Shown here: piece by piece, positions 58,324-64,000 of the stretch
Position numbering within the stretch: the stretch's first letter is position 1
Layout of the letters: the number at the start of each line of letters is the position of its first letter
From: an uncultured Corynebacterium sp.
Lineage (GTDB): Bacteria; Actinomycetota; Actinomycetes; Mycobacteriales; Mycobacteriaceae
NCBI GenBank assembly: GCA_943914465.1
Contig: CALUCD010000009.1
Coordinates: forward strand, 1-64,000
DNA length: 64,000 bases
Direction of reading: 5' to 3'
The notes under the pieces: model-generated
Told to the model about the DNA's origin: nothing
The model's database searches: none
The model's input: only the letters and a program-made list of their open reading frames with translations
Translations under genes and position numbers: made by a program

Positions 58324-59808
58324 ATGCGCATATCCAATGCACCCCAGGTAGCCGTCAACGACATTGGTGGACCTGAGGAATTTCTCGCCGCCGTTGATGA
58401 AACCATCAAATACTTCAATGATGGCGACATCGTCAGCGGCACCATCGTCAAGGTTGATCACGATGAGGTGCTCCTTGACATCGGTTACAAAACCGAGGGC
58501 GTCATCCCAACCCGCGAACTTTCCATCAAGCATGATGTCGACCCTGACGAGGTCGTCGAGGTTGGTGACGAGATCGACGCACTTGTCCTTACCAAGGAGG
58601 ACAAGGAAGGGCGTCTGATCCTTTCAAAGAAGCGCGCTCAGTACGAGCGGGCGTGGGGCACTATTGAAGAGCTCCAGGCAAACGAACAGCCGGTCACCGG
58701 TACGGTTATTGAGGTGGTCAAGGGTGGCCTCATCCTCGACATCGGCCTTCGCGGCTTCCTGCCCGCATCACTTGTAGAGATGCGCCGCGTCCGCGATCTT
58801 GACCCGTACATCGGGCAAGAGCTTGAAGCGAAGATCATTGAGCTAGACAAGCACCGCAACAACGTTGTGCTGTCTCGCCGCGCGTACCTCGAGGAGACGC
58901 AGTCTGCGGTGCGCTCCGACTTCCTGCACCAGCTGCAGAAGGGTCAGGTACGCAAGGGTGTCGTGTCCTCCATCGTCAACTTCGGTGCCTTCGTTGATCT
59001 CGGTGGCGTTGACGGCCTGGTCCACGTGTCTGAGCTTTCGTGGAAGCACATCGATCACCCATCTGAGGTTGTCACCGTTGGTGATGAGGTCACCGTTGAG
59101 GTGCTCGACGTCGACCTCGACCGCGAGCGCGTTTCTCTGTCGCTGAAGGCGACCCAGGAAGACCCATGGCGCGTCTTTGCCCGCACCCACGCTGTTGGCC
59201 AGATCGTTCCGGGCAAGGTCACCAAACTCGTTCCGTTCGGTGCATTCGTTCGGGTCGAGGAAGGCATTGAGGGTCTCGTGCACATCTCCGAGTTGGCCCA
59301 GCGTCACGTTGAGGTGCCGGACCAAGTTGTTGGCGTCGGCGAAGAGGTCATGGTCAAGGTCATCGACATCGATCTGGAGCGGCGCCGTATCTCGCTGTCG
59401 CTCAAGCAGGCAGACGATGACTACACCGAGGAATTCGACCCGTCCCGCTACGGCATGGCTGATTCCTACGACGAGCAGGGCAACTACATCTTCCCTGAGG
59501 GCTTCGATCCGGAAACCAACGAGTGGATGGAAGGCTTCGAAGAGGCCCGCCAGGAGTGGGAAGCACGCTACGCCGAGGCTGAGCGCCGCTACCAGGCCCA
59601 CACCGCGCAGATTGAGCGCCACCGGGCTGCTGCCGCTGAAGCTGCCGATCAGGCAGCCGGCGAGTCGAACTACTCCTCGGAAAGTGAGTTCTCCGCAGAG
59701 GCCGGCGCGCCCACCCAGGCATCTGCTGAGGCGGGGGCTGAGGAAAGCGGCTCGTTGGCATCCGACGAGCAGCTCGCCGCCCTGCGCGAAAAGCTCGCTG
59801 GGAACTAG
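58324..59808 (+). CDS. rpsA: 30S ribosomal protein S1
   Basis: mRNA-binding ribosomal protein of 494 residues with four S1 OB-fold repeats (about 34-103, 121-187, 208-276 and 293-362; for example GDIVSGTIVKV, GQVRKGVVSSIVNFGAFVDLGG, GQIVPGKVTKLVPFGAFVRVEEG). Four repeats is the high-GC Gram-positive form, against six in E. coli. The 130-residue tail is acidic and low-complexity with many Ala and Glu. The ATG at 58324 matches the family start; the GGAG before it is unusually far (about 15 bases). A strong hairpin terminator follows 24 bases after the stop. Confidence 0.96.
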   Translation: MRISNAPQVAVNDIGGPEEFLAAVDETIKYFNDGDIVSGTIVKVDHDEVLLDIGYKTEGVIPTRELSIKHDVDPDEVVEVGDEIDALVLTKEDKEGRLILSKKRAQYERAWGTIEELQANEQPVTGTVIEVVKGGLILDIGLRGFLPASLVEMRRVRDLDPYIGQELEAKIIELDKHRNNVVLSRRAYLEETQSAVRSDFLHQLQKGQVRKGVVSSIVNFGAFVDLGGVDGLVHVSELSWKHIDHPSEVVTVGDEVTVEVLDVDLDRERVSLSLKATQEDPWRVFARTHAVGQIVPGKVTKLVPFGAFVRVEEGIEGLVHISELAQRHVEVPDQVVGVGEEVMVKVIDIDLERRRISLSLKQADDDYTEEFDPSRYGMADSYDEQGNYIFPEGFDPETNEWMEGFEEARQEWEARYAEAERRYQAHTAQIERHRAAAAEAADQAAGESNYSSESEFSAEAGAPTQASAEAGAEESGSLASDEQLAALREKLAGN

Positions 59809-59832
59809 GTAGAGCACCCGCGACCCACGCGA

Positions 59833-59879
59833 ACACACGGCCCGTAGCCCAGAACACTGGGGTTACGGGCCGTGTGGCT
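59833..59879 (+). terminator. rpsA terminator
   Basis: A 13-bp perfect stem (59833-59845 with 59863-59875), with further pairing inside the loop, then GCTTTT. It ends just before the coaE -10 box TACCGT at 59885-59890, so coaE is transcribed on its own. Confidence 0.75.
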
Positions 59880-59897
59880 TTTGCTACCGTTGCAGCC

Positions 59898-60491
59898 ATG
59901 AAACTTGTCGGGCTGACAGGCGGAATCGGAAGTGGCAAATCGACGGTAGCGAAGATGCTCGCTGAGGCTGGTCTGACCGTAGTCGACGCGGATCGGATTG
60001 CCCGAGAGATCATGGAGCCAGGCTCCCCCGTGCTCGACGAGGTAGCCGCTGAATTCGGTGCGGACCTCGTCAGCGACGAAGGCGTACTTGACCGAGGTGA
60101 GCTCGCGCGCCGTGCGTTTGCCACTGAGGAGACGACGCAGCGACTGAACGCAATCACGCACCCCGCAATTCGAGCCGAATCGAAGCAGCAGTTTGCGGCT
60201 GCCGCTAACCGAGGGGAGGAAGTCGCTGTCTATGACATGCCGCTGTTGGTAGAGCTTGGACTTCATCGGGACATGGACCTCACCGTGGTTGTAGACGTCG
60301 AGGTTGAAGAGCGGGTCCGTCGCCTGGTAAATACTCGCGGCCTCGATGAACAGGACGTGCGGGCGCGAATCTCGCGGCAAATCTCCGATGATGCGCGCAA
60401 AGCTGTGGCGGACGTCGTCATTGACAACAATGGCGACCTCGCTGCGCTGGCCTCGCAAGTGGAGGGGCTGATTGCCAAACTGAAACCGTAA
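59898..60491 (+). CDS. coaE: Dephospho-CoA kinase
   Basis: Last enzyme of coenzyme A synthesis, a P-loop kinase of 197 residues. Walker A is GLTGGIGSGKST near residues 5-16; VVDADRIARE near 33 and the YDMPLLVE lid-flanking strand near 112 are family marks. It is the single-domain form, without the UPF0157 extension seen in mycobacteria. The ATG at 59898 lies seven bases after TACCGT, so the mRNA is probably leaderless; the frame from 59874 would start upstream of the box. Confidence 0.95.
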   Translation: MKLVGLTGGIGSGKSTVAKMLAEAGLTVVDADRIAREIMEPGSPVLDEVAAEFGADLVSDEGVLDRGELARRAFATEETTQRLNAITHPAIRAESKQQFAAAANRGEEVAVYDMPLLVELGLHRDMDLTVVVDVEVEERVRRLVNTRGLDEQDVRARISRQISDDARKAVADVVIDNNGDLAALASQVEGLIAKLKP

Positions 60492-60555
60492 GATACCGTG
60501 AGAATTCACTTCGAAGAAAGGTGCTATTTACCCAGCCGGGATAGCGTTGCCGCCC

Positions 60556-60963
60556 ATGGGTACGTGGGACACTGGGCCATTTGACAATGACCCTGCTGCG
60601 GAAGCCGTTGAAGCATTGGCCAACGGCACGTTTCGCATGGACCAGTTCCGCTTCAACTGTGACAGCGGCCCCCTCGGTGCGGATGACGCTGAGTCAGTGA
60701 TCGCCCTTGCTGCCGTGTTAAACGGGCACCTACCAGGTGGCGCTACCGCCAAAGCTCTGGACTACCCATTTACAACCGATGACCGACGTTGGATTCGCCG
60801 AAACGCGCGAAAGGCCACGGAGCCAGGAGGGTCTGAACTCTACGAACTTTGGCAGGAAACCGGTGAGCTTGACAAGTGGCTGACTGACACGCGCACCCAT
60901 GTAGCCCCGCCGCCGCACCTTCCACACAACAACGGGGGCGGTCTTCAGTCCGGCGAACGCTAG
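60556..60963 (+). CDS. DUF4259 protein
   Basis: A 135-residue protein that opens with MGTWDTGPFDNDPAAEAVEAL, the hallmark of the DUF4259 family (G-T-W-x-x-G-x-F-x-N-D-x-A). The middle is helical; the C-terminus is Pro/His/Asn-rich. Function is unknown; homologues are scattered small cytoplasmic proteins. The ATG at 60556 lies eight bases after TAGCGT (60542-60547). The last four bases overlap the convergent acyltransferase gene. Confidence 0.82.
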   Translation: MGTWDTGPFDNDPAAEAVEALANGTFRMDQFRFNCDSGPLGADDAESVIALAAVLNGHLPGGATAKALDYPFTTDDRRWIRRNARKATEPGGSELYELWQETGELDKWLTDTRTHVAPPPHLPHNNGGGLQSGER

Positions 60964-62744
60964 GCCTCGGGTTGCAAGGACGCGCAGAACTCCCAGAACA
61001 TTGTTGATGCCTTCGTGATGTTCTGGATAAATTCGTTCGCCCGGTCAGCGGTGCCGATGTTCCACGAGATGCAAAATTCCCCGGCCTCGGGCAGGGGAGT
61101 ATACGAAATGCCGAACCCTTCCGGTAACGACGGTGCGAAACAGTAACGCACAATCTGATCCGCTCCGCCGATTGAGGTGGTGGAAAGAAAATCGCGGCGG
61201 GCGGCAGTGGCATCCGGGTCGTGAAAGAACGGGTGGGAGGCATCAATTGAGGCCATCATCTGAATATGGCGGTCAAACCCGTTTCCTGCCTTGCACCGCT
61301 TGACCCAGCTTCGGTGCGCATCCACAGCTGCTTGCAGATCATTTTGCGTTGCCGATCCATCGACGATGTTGGCAGCGAAGTTGACGGCTTCAGGAGTGGC
61401 TGCTCGTAGGCACTCCGTCCTGCCCGCCCTGAACTCTCGCATATCTACCGCTTCGTAGACGGCGCGAACACGGCCAAATGTGAGTTGTTGCGCAATTGAC
61501 ATGGTGAGCTGAGCGCTTGCGTCGCGGCTTATTTTGAACGGCAGATCGGCTGGCTGGTTGTGCGGAACAGTGATGATCTCAGCAGTAAATGTGTTTGCTT
61601 GCTTGGCGTACGAGCTAACACGTGAACGCAGCGTATCGGTTGTCGCCTCGTCGAGCTCCCAGGCAATACGCTCGACGGCAGGCTCGGTGAGCGTTGCAGA
61701 TTCCTCCGCGGGCAGCGCGACCTTTTGCATCTGGGTAATCGCGGTCACCAACGTCGCCCCGTCCTGGCAGGAGTGTTCGACGTGGACTGCGATCCAGTTA
61801 TCGTGGAGGCTGATCTGGTAGCTCAGCGGCTTATACGCCCAGGCGCCGCGAGGCGAGAAGGTGATGTCGCGGATTCTGTCGGCATCATTGCGGGGCGCGT
61901 CGTCGACCAGCTCGATGGTGAAGAGCATATCGCGCAGCCGGTCATACACCGCCGGATTGTTCCCATGCCCGAGGATGCTGGGAAGCATTTCCGCCAGAAC
62001 CCCCGAGCCAAGCAGGCTCGGCGCGTTGAAATCGAGACCGGTGGGGTGATCGGCGTGCGCCGTGTCTAGTATGTTCTCGAGGGCAGCTCGTAGCCCCGAA
62101 GCACTCGCGAGTTTGCCTTCAGCATCGCTTAGCTGCACCGCGAAGAGTTGGCCGTCAACGAATACACCGATTTCGCGGCGTGCGGCATCAAGGTTGGTTT
62201 GTATAAACACGTCTTCGTTTGCCTGCGGGTGGCGCAGGCCGCCAGCGTAGACAAACCATTGGTTCATCGTGATCCGGTTGCCACGCGCGTCTATGTCTTC
62301 CGGCACCGTGCCGGCCGCAGCTTGGAGATGTACTGAGGCTGCGCGCTGAATGAACTCGACCGCCCGGTCAAGGCCGGTGGACATGTCCTGATCTGGAAGC
62401 GCGATCTGAAACCCGACATTGGTCGATAGCGGCAGTGGTTGACGCACCGTGAAGTAGCCCGAATACCACTCATCATGCAGCCAATTGGTGCCCTGCGCTT
62501 CGCGTTGTGCTGCCCGCTCGCGCAGCGCAACGTCAAGTTCCCGTCCAACACCTGAGCGGAAGTCCTCCATAATCTCTCGCGCATGCTCACGACCGCCACC
62601 ATCCAGGACCGCGTCCAGCGCGTGCGCATACGCATCGAGCGTGGAATCAAACTCCGGCACGGGCAGGGCCTTGAGATCGGTGGTTGCGGGGTGCGGGGCG
62701 ATCGTCGAGGATGGGTGGACCACGGATACGGCCTTTCCGGTCAT
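60960..62744 (-). CDS. Choline/carnitine O-acyltransferase-family protein
   Basis: A 594-residue enzyme of the carnitine acyltransferase family, which swaps acyl groups between CoA and carnitine or a similar alcohol. The catalytic His lies in HVEHSCQDGATLV near 323. The carnitine and CoA site is marked by YEAVDMREFRAGRTECLR near 430, and by GFGISYTPLPEAGEFCISW near 555. The family is best known from eukaryotes and occurs in rather few bacteria. No carnitine transport or oxidation gene is next to it, so the acceptor is uncertain. The ATG at 62744 gives a full-length protein. It is convergent with the DUF4259 gene. Confidence 0.87.
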   Translation of the reverse strand: MTGKAVSVVHPSSTIAPHPATTDLKALPVPEFDSTLDAYAHALDAVLDGGGREHAREIMEDFRSGVGRELDVALRERAAQREAQGTNWLHDEWYSGYFTVRQPLPLSTNVGFQIALPDQDMSTGLDRAVEFIQRAASVHLQAAAGTVPEDIDARGNRITMNQWFVYAGGLRHPQANEDVFIQTNLDAARREIGVFVDGQLFAVQLSDAEGKLASASGLRAALENILDTAHADHPTGLDFNAPSLLGSGVLAEMLPSILGHGNNPAVYDRLRDMLFTIELVDDAPRNDADRIRDITFSPRGAWAYKPLSYQISLHDNWIAVHVEHSCQDGATLVTAITQMQKVALPAEESATLTEPAVERIAWELDEATTDTLRSRVSSYAKQANTFTAEIITVPHNQPADLPFKISRDASAQLTMSIAQQLTFGRVRAVYEAVDMREFRAGRTECLRAATPEAVNFAANIVDGSATQNDLQAAVDAHRSWVKRCKAGNGFDRHIQMMASIDASHPFFHDPDATAARRDFLSTTSIGGADQIVRYCFAPSLPEGFGISYTPLPEAGEFCISWNIGTADRANEFIQNITKASTMFWEFCASLQPEA

Positions 62745-62840
62745 GGGAGATATGCGATCAACGTTTTCTACTGTACCTGCACTTCACCGGCCTATTCCGG
62801 TGCCTGGTGGTTGACTGTTCATACACCGATTCGTCAGCTA

Positions 62841-64000
62841 CTACAGTTCTGGCACGTTTGAGAGCAGCTGGCGGGTGTATTCGTGCTCGGGGTTGTTCAG
62901 CACCTCATCAACCGGCCCCTCATCGACAATGATTCCGCGATTCAACACCGCAACCCGTGTAGCGATGTGGCGGGCAAGCGCAATGTTGTGGGTAACAAAC
63001 AACAGTGTCAGTCCGCGCTGTTTGCGCAGTTCCGACAGCAGTTGAAGAATCGAGGCCTGCACGGACACATCAAGCGCAGACGTAATTTCATCGCAAACCA
63101 GCAATGAGGGTGCGTTGACTAAAGCCCGCCCGATCGCAGCGCGTTGACGCTCTCCACCCGAGAGATCACCAGGCCGGCGGGAATAGAAACTTCGATCCAG
63201 CTGCACCGCCTCGAGGATGTCCTCAACAACTGCGCGTTGCTCGTTGCGGGACAGCTTGCCCGACATTTCCATCGGCACGCGCAAGGATTCACCGATTGTC
63301 CGCCGAGGGTTCAGCGATGAATATGGCGATTGGAAAATGTATTGCACATCTTGGCGTTGCTCCAGGCTCCTTTTGCGGCTGCCGTGTTGGAGCAACTCCC
63401 CACGCAAGAGCACCTCTCCGGTGTAATCAGGGTTCAACCCCGCGACCGAGCGGGCAAGCGTCGTTTTGCCAGAGCCAGACTCACCGAGCAGCAGGACCGA
63501 GTTGCCTGCTGCGAGCGTCAAATCAATGCCATGCAACACCTCGTTGTCGCCATAGGTCATTGCCAAGTCACGAACCTGAAGCAGGGGCACGCGCGGGCTT
63601 CTCTTCCCCGGATGACGAGTGACAGCGGCGGGCCGGTCGTACCCGGTGATGGGTTTGCGCCCCGCAAGGTCGGGGATGGAGCTGAGCAGCCTTCGGGTAT
63701 ACGGGTGCCTCGCGTGATACAACACTGCGCTGGTGGGACCTTCTTCAACGATGTCGCCTCGCAGCATCACCACGACCCTGTCTGCAAGCTCAGCGACGAC
63801 CGCCAGGTCATGCGTGATGTATAAGGCCGCCACATTGTGTCGCTGGGTCATCGTCCGAATAGTCGCCAACACGTGCGCTTGCGTTGATACATCCAGACCG
63901 GTCGTTGGTTCGTCGAGAATGAGCACGTCCGGATACATCGCGAATGCCATTGCAATGCCGACGCGCTGCTGTTGACCACCCGAGAGCTGGTGTGGCCAGC
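62841..64000 (-). CDS. Dual-ATPase oligopeptide-type ABC transporter protein, 5' end missing
   Basis: The gene runs off the right edge, so the N-terminus is not seen. The visible part holds the end of a first ATPase (LSGGQQQRVGIA, then LILDEPTTGLD and the YITHD switch) and a complete second ATPase: Walker A LLGESGSGKTT, IFQSPYSSLNPRRT, signature DLSGGERQRAA, Walker B LLVCDEITSALD, and LLFVTHN. The C-terminal HPYTRRLL and HEYTRQLL motifs mark the oligopeptide/nickel (DppD/DppF) subfamily; here the two are fused in one chain. Permease and binding-protein genes probably lie beyond the window edge, upstream in the operon. Bases 62745-62840 hold no gene. Confidence 0.92.
   Translation of the reverse strand, partial: WPHQLSGGQQQRVGIAMAFAMYPDVLILDEPTTGLDVSTQAHVLATIRTMTQRHNVAALYITHDLAVVAELADRVVVMLRGDIVEEGPTSAVLYHARHPYTRRLLSSIPDLAGRKPITGYDRPAAVTRHPGKRSPRVPLLQVRDLAMTYGDNEVLHGIDLTLAAGNSVLLLGESGSGKTTLARSVAGLNPDYTGEVLLRGELLQHGSRKRSLEQRQDVQYIFQSPYSSLNPRRTIGESLRVPMEMSGKLSRNEQRAVVEDILEAVQLDRSFYSRRPGDLSGGERQRAAIGRALVNAPSLLVCDEITSALDVSVQASILQLLSELRKQRGLTLLFVTHNIALARHIATRVAVLNRGIIVDEGPVDEVLNNPEHEYTRQLLSNVPEL

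Overview
The window looks like a piece of a Corynebacterium (mycolate-containing actinobacterium) chromosome. The evidence is the high GC content, a secreted antigen-85-type mycolyltransferase-like esterase, an IclR regulator of LtbR type divergent from leuCD, and conserved actinobacterial gene orders (serA-leuB, gltX next to its tRNAs, leuCD-mutT1-gpsA-ddl-thiL-ung-recG-rsmD-coaD, polA-rpsA-coaE). Many genes carry a TANNNT box 6-8 bases before the start codon, the signature of leaderless actinobacterial transcripts.

Layout. 0.2-11.6 kb: a small membrane protein, a cation efflux protein, a DUF262 protein, two related lipoproteins that bracket serA and leuB, a cNMP/CBS/nucleotidyltransferase protein and a DnaQ-fold exonuclease. 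11.6-17 kb: a fumarylacetoacetase-fold enzyme, isochorismate synthase, gltX, tRNA-Gln, tRNA-Glu, a mycolyltransferase-like gene and a second tRNA-Glu. 17-20.8 kb: a two-gene operon joining an SbnA-like PLP synthase to a 929-residue fusion of an FAD/NAD(P)-binding domain with a PLP decarboxylase domain. 20.8-35.5 kb: ltbR/leuCD, two YbjN proteins, mutT1, gpsA, ddl, a duplicated DUF3515 protein, thiL, ung, a DAK2/FakA-like kinase, recG, rsmD and coaD. 35.5-40.6 kb: an amino-acid ABC transporter operon, a surface protein and a metallophosphoesterase.

40.7-54.8 kb is an accessory region. It starts at an unusual short tRNA with a CAA anticodon and holds gene fragments, a VOC protein, a type III restriction-modification pair, a Schlafen/AlbA_2-type protein, a toxin-antitoxin-like pair (ImmA/IrrE-like protein without HExxH, plus a PIN protein), a HEPN-motif protein and several small unknown or membrane proteins. 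A 46-bp imperfect direct repeat lies just inside the tRNA and again near 52.5 kb, and may mark the ends of the core island. No integrase or transposase gene was seen.

54.8-64 kb returns to core genes: polA, a hairpin-rich intergenic RNA candidate, rpsA with a structured leader, coaE, a DUF4259 protein, a carnitine acyltransferase-family protein and a dual-ATPase oligopeptide-type ABC protein cut by the window edge. All functions are inferred by reading sequence motifs and gene order; no database search was run.
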